A stretch of DNA of 16,889 nt, taken from assembly GCA_030642635.1 (NCBI GenBank), contig DAOWNK010000032.1, positions 1-16,889 on the forward strand, in the 5' to 3' direction. Origin of the DNA: Pirellulales bacterium (GTDB taxonomy: Bacteria > Planctomycetota > Planctomycetia > Pirellulales > Thermoguttaceae). The translations under genes and the position numbers were made by a program. Positions 6,183 through 13,496 of this stretch are shown here, piece by piece. The notes beneath the pieces are model-generated. The model saw nothing but the letters and a program-made list of their open reading frames with translations. It was not told where the DNA came from and did no database searches. Each line of letters opens with the position of its first letter. Position 1 is the stretch's first letter.

Positions 6183-7500
6183 ACGCCTTCCTAATCTTCT
6201 GCCGGCCTTCGGCAACGTGCTTTGTGGCGTTTCGAGTATCGACCACCAGTGGTGCGTGCCGCACGATAAACTCGTAGTCGTAGGCCGAGTGGTCGGTGGC
6301 GATCAGCACGCAATCCTGCTCGGCAAGGAACTCGGCCGAAAGTTCCACGCTGGTCATGCCCGACAGGTCGTAGTCGCGTTTTTTTGGCAACTCAGGCACG
6401 TGCGGATCGTTGTAGGTCAGTTTTGCACCGGCGGTCAAGAGCATTTCCATCAGCTTAAACGACGGGCTTTCGCGCATGTCGTCTACGTCTTTCTTGTATG
6501 CCACGCCCAGCACGCACACCTTGCTCTCACGCAGCGGTTTGCCTGCGTCGTTCAGCGCTTCCATCACACGGCGGATAACGTATCGCGGCATGGAGGTATT
6601 GATCTCGCCGGCCAGCTCGATGAACCGTGTCGTCAGCCCGTGCCGCCGTGCGACCCAACTCAGGTAAAACGGATCGATCGGTATACAGTGCCCGCCAAGC
6701 CCTGGGCCGGGATAAAACGCATGGAACCCGAACGGTTTGGTTTTGGCCGCGTCGATCACCTCCCAGACGTCGATCCCGATCCGGTCGAACATGATCTTCA
6801 GTTCGTTCACCATGGCGATGTTTACCGAGCGGTATGTGTTTTCCACGATTTTGCTGGCCTCGGCCACCTCGCACGAAGAGACCGTCACCACCTCGACCAC
6901 GGCGTGTCGGTACAGCGCGGCTGCCAATTCGAGGCTGTTCGGTTCGATTCCGCCGACCACCTTCGGTATCCCATCGGCCGAGAAGTCCGGGTTGCCCGGG
7001 TCTTCACGTTCCGGGCTGTACGCCAGGTAGAAATCCTCCCCTACGTTCAGCCCGCCGGACGCGAGTATCGGCAGCATCACGTCCCTGGTAGTGCCGGGAT
7101 AGGTGGTGCTTTCCAGTACGACGAGTTGTCCCGGACGGAGTGTTTTGGCGATTTTCCGGCAAGTGTCCTCGACGTATTTCAGGTCGGGGTCGCGGCTATC
7201 GCTAAGCGGTGTGGGCACACAGATCAGCAGTGCATCGGACTGGGCCAGTCGCCGCATATCGGCGGTCGGCTCGAAGGCGCCTGCGTTTACACATTCTGCG
7301 ATCCAGTCGGACGGTATGTGTTCGATGTAGCTTTCGCCTGCGGCCAGCCGATCCACCTTCGCCCGGTCAACGTCGAATCCCATGGTTCGGAACCCGGCGG
7401 CCACAAACGCCCGGATCAGCGGCAGCCCAACGTATCCCAGCCCGACGATGCCGACCACTGCCGACTTATTGCCGATCGCCTTTTTCAAGGAAGTCGCCAT
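6181..7500 (-). CDS. Nucleotide-sugar dehydrogenase, WbpA-like (UDP-GlcNAc 6-dehydrogenase candidate)
   Basis: A 439-residue UDP-sugar dehydrogenase that oxidises the C6 hydroxyl to a carboxylate in two NAD+-dependent steps, giving a sugar acid for surface polysaccharide. The NAD site is GLGYVG at residues 20-25. ICVPTPL and ESTTYPG follow, then KIVENTYRSVNIA with the family lysine, and the catalytic Cys272 in GGHCIPIDPF. VLGVAYKKDVDDMRESPS in the C-terminal domain is also typical. The SYIEHI block near residue 57 points to the UDP-N-acetylglucosamine branch rather than UDP-glucose, but the substrate is inference. ATG 7500 has AGGAA upstream at suitable spacing. It is convergent with the lipoprotein gene and lies downstream of, but in the same direction as, the enolase-like gene. 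Confidence 0.93.
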   Translation of the reverse strand: MATSLKKAIGNKSAVVGIVGLGYVGLPLIRAFVAAGFRTMGFDVDRAKVDRLAAGESYIEHIPSDWIAECVNAGAFEPTADMRRLAQSDALLICVPTPLSDSRDPDLKYVEDTCRKIAKTLRPGQLVVLESTTYPGTTRDVMLPILASGGLNVGEDFYLAYSPEREDPGNPDFSADGIPKVVGGIEPNSLELAAALYRHAVVEVVTVSSCEVAEASKIVENTYRSVNIAMVNELKIMFDRIGIDVWEVIDAAKTKPFGFHAFYPGPGLGGHCIPIDPFYLSWVARRHGLTTRFIELAGEINTSMPRYVIRRVMEALNDAGKPLRESKVCVLGVAYKKDVDDMRESPSFKLMEMLLTAGAKLTYNDPHVPELPKKRDYDLSGMTSVELSAEFLAEQDCVLIATDHSAYDYEFIVRHAPLVVDTRNATKHVAEGRQKIRKA

Positions 7501-7547
7501 GTTGTTGCGTTCCTGTTTAATAGTTATTCAAGACGTAACCCCAGCTC

Positions 7548-7573
7548 CTAATCCCTAATCCCTAATCCCTATT
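7548..7573. repeat. Telomere-like heptanucleotide array (CTAATCC)n
   Basis: Three complete CTAATCC units and a fourth partial one run in tandem. The other strand reads (GGATTAG)n with four GGG runs, a quadruplex-capable pattern. Unlike the other heptamer loci, no complementary array is found beside it. It lies between the stop of the enolase-like gene and the start of the dehydrogenase gene. Confidence 0.85.
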
Positions 7574-7578
7574 ATACC

Positions 7579-8628
7579 TTACGCAACCTGGTATCGTTCC
7601 ACTTTGCTGCGATCCACCTCGATCCCCAGTCCCGGCGATTGCGGCACGGCCATCATTCCATCGGCGATTTCCAGCGGTTCGACGAGCACGTCGTCGTGGA
7701 GTTGGTGATGTGCACATTCGTTGCACGCCGAAAACGCAGGAGTAGCAGCGGCCAGTTGCAACATGGCGGCGGTGGCGATTCCGACCGAGGGCACGGCGGC
7801 CGGCAATGCAGCAATACCGCCTGCCTGGGCCACGGCCGCACACTTCCGCGCAGCCGACATTCCGCCGATCCGCCACAGGTCGATCACTACAAACGGTGCG
7901 GCGCCGTAGCGCGCCAGCATCAATACGTCCCCAGGAGAGCGGATCGCCCGACACACGGCCAGCGGCACACTGGTCTGCCGCCCGAGCGATGCAACCGCGT
8001 GAAACTCGGAAGTGCTCAACGGATCGAGCAGGAACTGCAGATCGTCGTGTTCGAGTTCTGCACACAGGTCTCGTGCGATCTGCAGGTCGTAACCGGCTGC
8101 GGCGTCCAACCGCAACTCGGCACGCTCGCCCACGCCCTGCCGGACTGCGGAGAGCGTTTGCAGGTCCTGCTCCGGCCGACCGCAGGAGGTAATAATCTGC
8201 GTATGAAATCCCTGTTCGGCCAGTTCCCTGGCAACGTTTGCGATCCTCTGGGCGTTGTATTCGGGCAATCGCACCGCCAGCGGGATACGCATACGGTATC
8301 CACCGCCGAAAAGCCGGCACAACGGCTCGCCGACGGCGCGGCCGACCAGGTCCCAGCAGGCCATCTCCACAGCCGACCGCAGCGGTGCATCGGCAAGCGA
8401 TTGCAGCATGAGCATCTCTTCAATGTCGAAAATACTCCGGCCGGCCAGCACCGACAGCAGTGCGTCGCGGCGGCCGGACAACCCCTCCGGTTGCCACCGA
8501 AGCCGTGCCTCTCCCCAACCGTCCAGGCCCGAGTCGGTCGTCAATCGCACCAACACCGACCGGACCGGCTCGTCCTGCTCGGTGCATGGGATTTCGACCA
8601 GGTAGAATTCCAGATCGTTGATTGTCAT
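7579..8628 (-). CDS. Enolase-superfamily protein with degenerate active site (mandelate racemase/muconate lactonizing-like)
   Basis: A 349-residue protein with the two-domain layout of the mandelate racemase/muconate lactonizing group: a capping domain, then a beta/alpha barrel from about residue 110. The block AVEMACWDLVGRAVGEPLCRLFGG is the family hallmark. The catalytic residues are largely missing: the usual K-x-K after the second strand is I145-I-T147; the first metal ligand is kept (Asp175, LDAAAG); the second is Asp202 rather than Glu (LLDPL); and the third position, usually A-D/E-E, reads V-C-R (225-227). The lysine of racemases is Asp250. It may be a pseudoenzyme or have altered chemistry. 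Its ATG overlaps the ispH stop by 4 nt, so the two are probably translated together. Confidence 0.85.
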   Translation of the reverse strand: MTINDLEFYLVEIPCTEQDEPVRSVLVRLTTDSGLDGWGEARLRWQPEGLSGRRDALLSVLAGRSIFDIEEMLMLQSLADAPLRSAVEMACWDLVGRAVGEPLCRLFGGGYRMRIPLAVRLPEYNAQRIANVARELAEQGFHTQIITSCGRPEQDLQTLSAVRQGVGERAELRLDAAAGYDLQIARDLCAELEHDDLQFLLDPLSTSEFHAVASLGRQTSVPLAVCRAIRSPGDVLMLARYGAAPFVVIDLWRIGGMSAARKCAAVAQAGGIAALPAAVPSVGIATAAMLQLAAATPAFSACNECAHHQLHDDVLVEPLEIADGMMAVPQSPGLGIEVDRSKVERYQVA

Positions 8629-9557
8629 AGTAAGGTAGTGGGTAGTGGTTCCGGCAGTGTAAACTGCACGTTCTCATGGCGGATTGTGCGCGATTCGACC
8701 GTCGCCGTGAATTCGCCCTGCAACAACACTACGCATTTTTGAACTATCGTCTCCGGTGCGCTGGCGCCGGCGGTGATTACCACTGTTCGTACGCAGGAGA
8801 ACCAATTCGGTTCGATATCGTCCGGCCCGTCGATCAGATGGGCCGATACACCGGTAGCGATGGCCGACTCGGCCAACCGCCGGCTGTTCGAACTGCTGCG
8901 GCTGCCGACGACCAACACCAGTTCGGACTGAAGCGACAGGATTTTAACCGCTTCCTGGCGATTCGTTGTAGCATAGCAGATATCCTCCTTGCGTGGGGCG
9001 ACAATCTGAGGGAACCGTTGTTGCAACCGGTCGATGATCTGCCCGGCGTCGTCTACCGACAACGTGGTTTGAGTAAGATAAGCAAGCTTGTCGGTTTGTT
9101 CAAACCCCAGCCGGTCGACATCCTCGATGGTCTGCACCAGCACGATCGACTCCGAGGCCTCACCCATCGTGCCGAGCACCTCGTCGTGGCCTGCGTGCCC
9201 GATCAGGACGATTTTGTATCCCTGTTGGGCATAGCGGATCGCCTCTTTGTGGACCTTGGTGACCAGCGGACATGTGGCGTCGATGACCTTCAGCCGCCGC
9301 CGGGCAGCCGTCCGGCGGACCTCCGGCGAGACACCGTGGGCGGAGTAGAGTAGATTGGCACTCTCGGGGACCTCGGCCAGATCGTCAACTAACACCACGC
9401 CTTGCTTTCGGAAATGATCCACCACCCATCGGTTGTGAACGATCTCGTGATACACGTACACCGGCGTGCCGTAGCGTCGGATCGCAGAGCGCAGGCTCTC
9501 GATCGCCATGTTCACCCCAGCGCAAAAGCCTCGCGGACCGGCCAGAATGATGTGCAT
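8625..9557 (-). CDS. ispH: 4-hydroxy-3-methylbut-2-enyl diphosphate reductase
   Basis: IspH is the last enzyme of the MEP pathway: it reduces HMBPP to IPP and DMAPP in the cytoplasm with a [4Fe-4S] cluster. At 310 residues it has normal length. The three cluster cysteines are Cys12 (GFCAGV), Cys96 (DATCPLV) and Cys194 (ICYATTNRQ). Substrate-binding His41, His74 and His124 and catalytic Glu126 (HAGHDEV) are present, as is SRSSSNSRRL. An AGAGGGA lies just before ATG 9557. The gene is divergent from hpnC, which uses products of this pathway, and overlaps the enolase-like gene downstream. Confidence 0.97.
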   Translation of the reverse strand: MHIILAGPRGFCAGVNMAIESLRSAIRRYGTPVYVYHEIVHNRWVVDHFRKQGVVLVDDLAEVPESANLLYSAHGVSPEVRRTAARRRLKVIDATCPLVTKVHKEAIRYAQQGYKIVLIGHAGHDEVLGTMGEASESIVLVQTIEDVDRLGFEQTDKLAYLTQTTLSVDDAGQIIDRLQQRFPQIVAPRKEDICYATTNRQEAVKILSLQSELVLVVGSRSSSNSRRLAESAIATGVSAHLIDGPDDIEPNWFSCVRTVVITAGASAPETIVQKCVVLLQGEFTATVESRTIRHENVQFTLPEPLPTTLL

Positions 9558-9611
9558 GGTTCCCTCTTTTCTCGCCGTATTATCACGGAAAGAGTGGGAA
9601 GGTAGAATGAC

Positions 9612-9695
9612 TCATAAAGCCGCGACCGGTGGTCGCGCTGCATAATGTTTGCAATACTTACCGTATTGGCGCGACCACCGGTCGCGGCTTTATGA
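9612..9695. repeat. Perfect 27-bp inverted repeat in the ispH-hpnC divergent spacer
   Basis: 9612-9638 and 9669-9695 are exact reverse complements, 30 nt apart. Each arm contains the near-palindrome GCGACCGGTGGTCGC. The spacer has its own short stem, CAATAC (9652-9657) with GTATTG (9663-9668), so the whole 84 nt can form one cruciform. It covers about half of the 156-nt spacer, leaving little room for two ordinary promoters. It could be a regulatory site or a dispersed palindromic element. Confidence 0.88.
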
Positions 9696-9713
9696 CTTTT
9701 AATCCGAAATCCC

Positions 9714-10658
9714 ATGATTGCCGATCTGGAACAATACGGCCCACGAGCACGCCCGTCCAAGCCGGTCGGGCTGGCTGTGGCGCGGCGCTACTGTCGGCGA
9801 TTGGCCCGGCGACATTACGAAAACTTCACCGTGGCCAGCCTGCTGCTGCCGCGAGGTCTGCGACAACATTTCTACAACGTCTATGCCTACTGCCGCTGGG
9901 CCGATGACCTGGCCGACGAAACCGACGACCCCAGAGAAAGCCTCGCATTGTTGGATTGGTGGGAGGAGCAGCTTCGTCTGTGCTATGCCGGCACGGCTGC
10001 ACACCCGGTGTTCGTTGCACTGGGCGAAACCATACGACAGTTCGATATACCGGTCGATCCGTTTCTCGATCTGCTGGCGGCCTTTCGCCAGGACCAGCGT
10101 GTGGTACGGTACGAGACGTTCGAGGAATTGCTGGATTACTGCCGATATTCAGCCTGCCCGGTCGGCCGGTTGGTATTGTACTTGGGCCGTTGTTGCACGG
10201 AGGATCGTGTCCGGCTGTCCGATTCGATTTGCACGGGCTTGCAGCTTGCCAATTTCTACCAGGACGTTGCCCGGGATTACGACCGCGGCCGAATTTACAT
10301 TCCGCAGGCCGATTGCCGCCGGTTCGGCTACGACGAGTCGAACTTTGCCGGGCGTGAACACAACGAGGCGTTTCGGTTGCTGATGGCCTCGAAAGTCGAG
10401 CAGGCCGAGGGGTTTTTCAGCGAGGGGTTGCCGCTGGTCGATAAGATGCCGCAGGCGCTGCGATTCGACGTGGCGTTGTTTATCCACGGTGGGCTGGCAA
10501 TTCTTGATGCCGTCCGACGACAGGACTATAATGTTTGGGCACGTCGGCCGAAAGTCTCGAAGACGGAAAAGCTACTGCTGGCGATAAAGTGCCGCTTGCG
10601 GCTTTGCAATGTACTTACATCAACGGCTGCTAAGCCGCAAGCGGCAGACTCGCCATGA
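9714..10658 (+). CDS. hpnC: Hydroxysqualene synthase HpnC
   Basis: A 314-residue trans-prenyltransferase-like protein of the squalene/phytoene synthase family. In the three-enzyme bacterial route, HpnC turns presqualene diphosphate into hydroxysqualene. The first aspartate motif is WADDLADE (residues 62-69) and the second NFYQDVARDYDRGRIYIP (180-197). The CPVGRLVLYLG block and NVWARRPKVSK near the C-terminus fit HpnC rather than HpnD. The last 23 or so residues are encoded by a palindromic repeat (10590-10646), so the native end was probably replaced. ATG 9714 lacks a clear ribosome site. The stop overlaps the hpnD start (ATGA), and the order hpnC-hpnD is usual for this pathway. Confidence 0.93.
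   Translation: MIADLEQYGPRARPSKPVGLAVARRYCRRLARRHYENFTVASLLLPRGLRQHFYNVYAYCRWADDLADETDDPRESLALLDWWEEQLRLCYAGTAAHPVFVALGETIRQFDIPVDPFLDLLAAFRQDQRVVRYETFEELLDYCRYSACPVGRLVLYLGRCCTEDRVRLSDSICTGLQLANFYQDVARDYDRGRIYIPQADCRRFGYDESNFAGREHNEAFRLLMASKVEQAEGFFSEGLPLVDKMPQALRFDVALFIHGGLAILDAVRRQDYNVWARRPKVSKTEKLLLAIKCRLRLCNVLTSTAAKPQAADSP
10590..10646. repeat. Palindromic 19-mer pair inside the 3' end of hpnC
   Basis: TGCCGCTTGCGGCTTTGCA at 10590-10608 faces its inverted copy at 10628-10646, with one mismatch and a 19-nt loop. It encodes the end of HpnC and ends 8 nt before the hpnD ATG. Single copies of the same 19-mer lie at 11520-11538, after hpnD, and 16818-16836, after hpnE. Confidence 0.85.
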
Positions 10659-11515
10659 TTGAAGCCAGCTACGACACATGCCGAAAGATCAGTCGGCGGT
10701 CGAGGTCCAATTTCTGCGTCTCATTTCTGCTGCTGCCGCGTGAGAAACGTCGAGCAATGGAGGCGCTATACGCCTTCATGCGCCATACCGACGACATTGC
10801 CGACAATCCTGGTCCTGCAAAAGATCGGCGCGAAGCACTGCTCCGATGGCGCACGACATTTGATCACGCACTGGCCGGACGGTTCGACGAGATTTCGCCT
10901 GACGACCGGCCGGCCGCAGAGTTGCTGCCGGCGGTGGTCGATATGCTCCGGCGGTTCCAGGTTCCGGCGGAGCATTTGTACGCGGTCATCGACGGCGTGG
11001 AAATGGACCTCGACCGGCAGCGATACGAAACGTTCGACGAGTTGGAGCAATACTGCCGGCTGGTGGCATCGGCGGTCGGTGCGGCGTGCATCCACATCTG
11101 GGGATTCCGCGACCGTATGGCAATCGAGTTGGCCGAAAAGTGCGGCATCGCCATGCAGCTTACAAACATCCTCCGCGACATCGGCGAAGACGCCCGGCAA
11201 GGCCGCATATACCTGCCGCTTGAGGACCTGCGCCGGTGCGACTACTCGGTCGAGGAACTGCTGGACGGTCTGGCCGACCGGCGATTCCGAAACCTTGTCG
11301 CCATGGAAGTGGATCGTGCCCAGCAGTACTACAGCGAAGGCGCCAAACTCCGGGACCTGCTTGATCGCGACGGACGCCGTGTGTTCGGCATAATGACGGC
11401 CACCTACCGGACGCTGCTACGGAAGATCGCTCGCCGTCCGGCCGACGTATTCACGCGCCGTATTCGCCTGAACAATTGGGATAAATTGCGAATCGGCTTC
11501 AAACTGCTCGTCTAG
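10655..11515 (+). CDS. hpnD: Presqualene diphosphate synthase HpnD
   Basis: A 286-residue enzyme that joins two farnesyl diphosphates into presqualene diphosphate, the first committed step to squalene. Both Mg-binding aspartate motifs are intact: HTDDIADN (residues 44-51) and NILRDIGEDARQGRIYLP (171-188). The substrate block LLLPREKRRAMEALYAFMR lies upstream of the first, and VGAACIHIWGF fits HpnD. There is no ribosome site; the ATG overlaps the hpnC TGA, so translational coupling is likely, and the hairpin at the end of hpnC would sit next to that junction. The stop is 23 nt from the stop of convergent rpsT. Confidence 0.94.
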   Translation: MIEASYDTCRKISRRSRSNFCVSFLLLPREKRRAMEALYAFMRHTDDIADNPGPAKDRREALLRWRTTFDHALAGRFDEISPDDRPAAELLPAVVDMLRRFQVPAEHLYAVIDGVEMDLDRQRYETFDELEQYCRLVASAVGAACIHIWGFRDRMAIELAEKCGIAMQLTNILRDIGEDARQGRIYLPLEDLRRCDYSVEELLDGLADRRFRNLVAMEVDRAQQYYSEGAKLRDLLDRDGRRVFGIMTATYRTLLRKIARRPADVFTRRIRLNNWDKLRIGFKLLV

Positions 11516-11519
11516 CATC

Positions 11520-11538
11520 AGCTGCTTGCGGCTTAGCA
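11520..11538. repeat. Single copy of the hpn-associated palindromic 19-mer
   Basis: AGCTGCTTGCGGCTTAGCA differs by two bases from the arm at 10628-10646 read on the other strand. It fills nearly all of the 23-nt gap between the converging hpnD and rpsT stop codons. Confidence 0.7.
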
Positions 11539-11808
11539 TTAACCCTGCTTTAACGCCTTGATTTTGGCGGAGAGCCTCGATTTGGTTCTGGCGGTGGCGT
11601 TTCGGTGTATGATGTTCCGTCGGCCGGCCTGGTCGAGCCGTTTGGCGGCCAGACGGAACTCGGTCTGGGCCAGTTCGGCGTCGCCGGCCAGTACCGCCTC
11701 GCGGACCTTGCGGCATTGTGTGCGGACCGCACGTTTGATCGAATGGTTTCGATCACGATGGGCAAGATTTTGTCTGAGTCGTTTTTTGGCGCTTTTTGTA
11801 TTGGGCAT
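11539..11808 (-). CDS. rpsT: 30S ribosomal protein S20
   Basis: An 89-residue, highly basic protein that binds 16S rRNA early in small-subunit assembly. The start MPNTKSAKKRLRQ and the later NxxHRNxAxRxKSRLxxKIKAL pattern are diagnostic, and length is normal. No clear ribosome site precedes the ATG; only 8 nt separate it from a heptanucleotide repeat, so its leader lies within or next to the repeat. It follows the TPR gene in the same direction and converges with hpnD. Confidence 0.96.
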   Translation of the reverse strand: MPNTKSAKKRLRQNLAHRDRNHSIKRAVRTQCRKVREAVLAGDAELAQTEFRLAAKRLDQAGRRNIIHRNATARTKSRLSAKIKALKQG

Positions 11809-11816
11809 GGTGGATA

Positions 11817-11900
11817 TAGGGATTGGGGATTGGGGATTAGGGATTGGAAAAAGCGTGACATAAAGAACTCTAATCCCTAATCACCAATCCCTAATCCCTA
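11817..11900. repeat. Heptanucleotide inverted repeat between the TPR gene and rpsT
   Basis: The GGGGATT/GGGATTA array at 11817-11847 faces its complement at 11870-11900; 28 of 31 positions pair, with a 22-nt loop. The right arm overlaps the end of the TPR gene: its last codons and TAG stop (11891-11893) are read from the repeat. The left arm lies 8 nt before the rpsT start. Confidence 0.87.
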
Positions 11901-13306
11901 TTCTCCTCACTTCCTTCATCTTCATTCTTACGCAATTTGGCGATTTTGTCCAGCAAGGCCGAGACGTCTTTGTAGGTAAAATCCAGTCCGGCAAGGACGG
12001 TAAGGTATTTGTCGGCCGAGTCGAGGTCATTCATCGCCAGGGCGAGTTTCCCGGCCAAATATAGGGATTTCTTCTTGTTCTTGGCGTCCCTGTCCGGAAT
12101 TTCGTCGACGGCCGAGTGATAGTGGCTGCTGGCGAGCCGATATTGCTTAATCTGCTGGAAGCACTGGCCGAGCGCCAACATGCACACCCCTTTTCGGCGC
12201 GGGTCGTTGCGGGCCTGCTGGAACTCCTTGATCGCCTCGTTGTACTGCCCGTTGATCTGGTACCTCAACCCAAGGTCGTACTTGAACGCCAGATTGTTCG
12301 GATATCGCTCACAACGGTTTTTGTAGACGATCAATTCCTTCTCGCATAGTTCTTTTCGGAGTTTTTCTTTGGTTTCCTGGTCGCCGTCATTTTCGGCAAA
12401 GGAAATCTGCTGCCGGAGGCGGCGTAGCTGAACGTCATCCAGGCGCTCGCGAACGTCCGGATCGCCGTCTGAGACCTCGAGTGCGGCGGCTAAGACCTCC
12501 TCGGCCTCTTTGTATTTTTCGTTGTTGATGTGAACCTGCGCAAGCTCGAAGTAGCTGGAGAGTTCCTCCGGATTGCGGCCGATTTGTTGCTGTAGCCTCT
12601 TCTCGACGGTCAGGTCCTGATCATGTTGGTCCGGCTCTTGGCCTTTACCTAGTTTTTTAGAAGGGTCGCTTTCGTCGTACTTTCCCTTCAGTATGGTCTT
12701 CTCCACCGCCAGCGAGGCGATTGCCCGTTGTGCCTCTTCGTCGTTCGGCCGGACCTGCTCCACGCGGTGCCAGCAGGCGATCGCCTGGTCGAACTGCTGC
12801 CGGGCGGCAAGCGCCATGGCACACTGGCGGTTGACCGCGGGGTTCTTCGGGTTGGCCTCCAGTGCGGCCTTTAGATAGGCCATCTCCGTCTCGTCGTCGC
12901 CCATCTCGTCCGAGGCGGTGGCCATGGACGTCAGTGCCGGGACGTCCCACGGGTTGACCACAAGAACCTTCAGCCCGTTGCTGATGACATCCTCCCAGTG
13001 ACTTTTGGCCAGTGCCTTTTTGATTTTGCTTCGGGCGCCGCGTTCCTTTAGAATCGCCAGTTTGCTGCCGGTTTTGTTGTTGTTATACTTTTTCTTGAGG
13101 TTACCAAGGTAGCTCTGGACATAGCTGAGGTTCGACGGATCGCCCAGCACGCATTGGCTGAACAACTCTGTTGCATAGTCGTAGTTTTCCTGAGCCATCT
13201 GCTTGCTGGCGTGCTCGAAGCACTGCTGCAAGCGTTTTTGCTTCGCAGGCGCCAGCGGCTCTCGTACGTACTGTTTGGGTTCTTCAGATCGTTCTTCGGG
13301 CGGCAT
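11891..13306 (-). CDS. Tetratricopeptide-repeat protein of unknown function
   Basis: A 471-residue soluble protein with no signal peptide or membrane helix, so probably cytoplasmic. Helical-pair repeats with TPR spacing are visible at about residues 30-65, 100-200 (for example AVNRQCAMALAARQQFDQAI), 245-285 and 345-465 (for example YDLGLRYQINGQYNEAIKEF). Charged linkers near residues 205-240 and 305-335 separate the blocks. TPRs bind other proteins; no partner is evident. The final residues and stop come from a heptanucleotide repeat, so the C-terminus has probably drifted. A sigma-70-like promoter lies at 13356-13384. It is divergent from hemD and upstream of rpsT. Confidence 0.88.
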   Translation of the reverse strand: MPPEERSEEPKQYVREPLAPAKQKRLQQCFEHASKQMAQENYDYATELFSQCVLGDPSNLSYVQSYLGNLKKKYNNNKTGSKLAILKERGARSKIKKALAKSHWEDVISNGLKVLVVNPWDVPALTSMATASDEMGDDETEMAYLKAALEANPKNPAVNRQCAMALAARQQFDQAIACWHRVEQVRPNDEEAQRAIASLAVEKTILKGKYDESDPSKKLGKGQEPDQHDQDLTVEKRLQQQIGRNPEELSSYFELAQVHINNEKYKEAEEVLAAALEVSDGDPDVRERLDDVQLRRLRQQISFAENDGDQETKEKLRKELCEKELIVYKNRCERYPNNLAFKYDLGLRYQINGQYNEAIKEFQQARNDPRRKGVCMLALGQCFQQIKQYRLASSHYHSAVDEIPDRDAKNKKKSLYLAGKLALAMNDLDSADKYLTVLAGLDFTYKDVSALLDKIAKLRKNEDEGSEENRD

Positions 13307-13355
13307 AATCGACCAGATCGAGTGTCCACTTCAAAACTAACAACATAAACACTAA

Positions 13356-13384
13356 ATTATAATAGGTTTTATTCCCCGACGCAA
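13356..13384 (-). promoter_or_regulatory. Sigma-70-type promoter for the TPR gene
   Basis: On the minus strand TTGCGT (13379-13384) and a perfect TATAAT (13356-13361) are 17 nt apart, giving a start near 13349 and a leader of about 40 nt. The rest of the 190-nt spacer to hemD is AT-rich, and I see no clear promoter for hemD. Confidence 0.55.
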
Positions 13385-13496
13385 CACACCACAAATCGTT
13401 GCTGATATCTCAAAGTATAAACACTAGCATCTTGAGTAATATGAAACTGCACCAAGACCGTCGTTTGGAAAAGCCTACCTAACAGGGGGGTGTGCC

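Noticed and set aside
6217..7551. Plus-strand open frame of 444 codons opposite the dehydrogenase
   Set aside because: Rich in His, Arg and Cys with no domain pattern; the minus-strand gene has every expected dehydrogenase motif.
7639..8742. Plus-strand open frame of 367 codons opposite the enolase-like gene
   Set aside because: An antisense shadow with no motif or ribosome site; it runs across the ispH/enolase junction.
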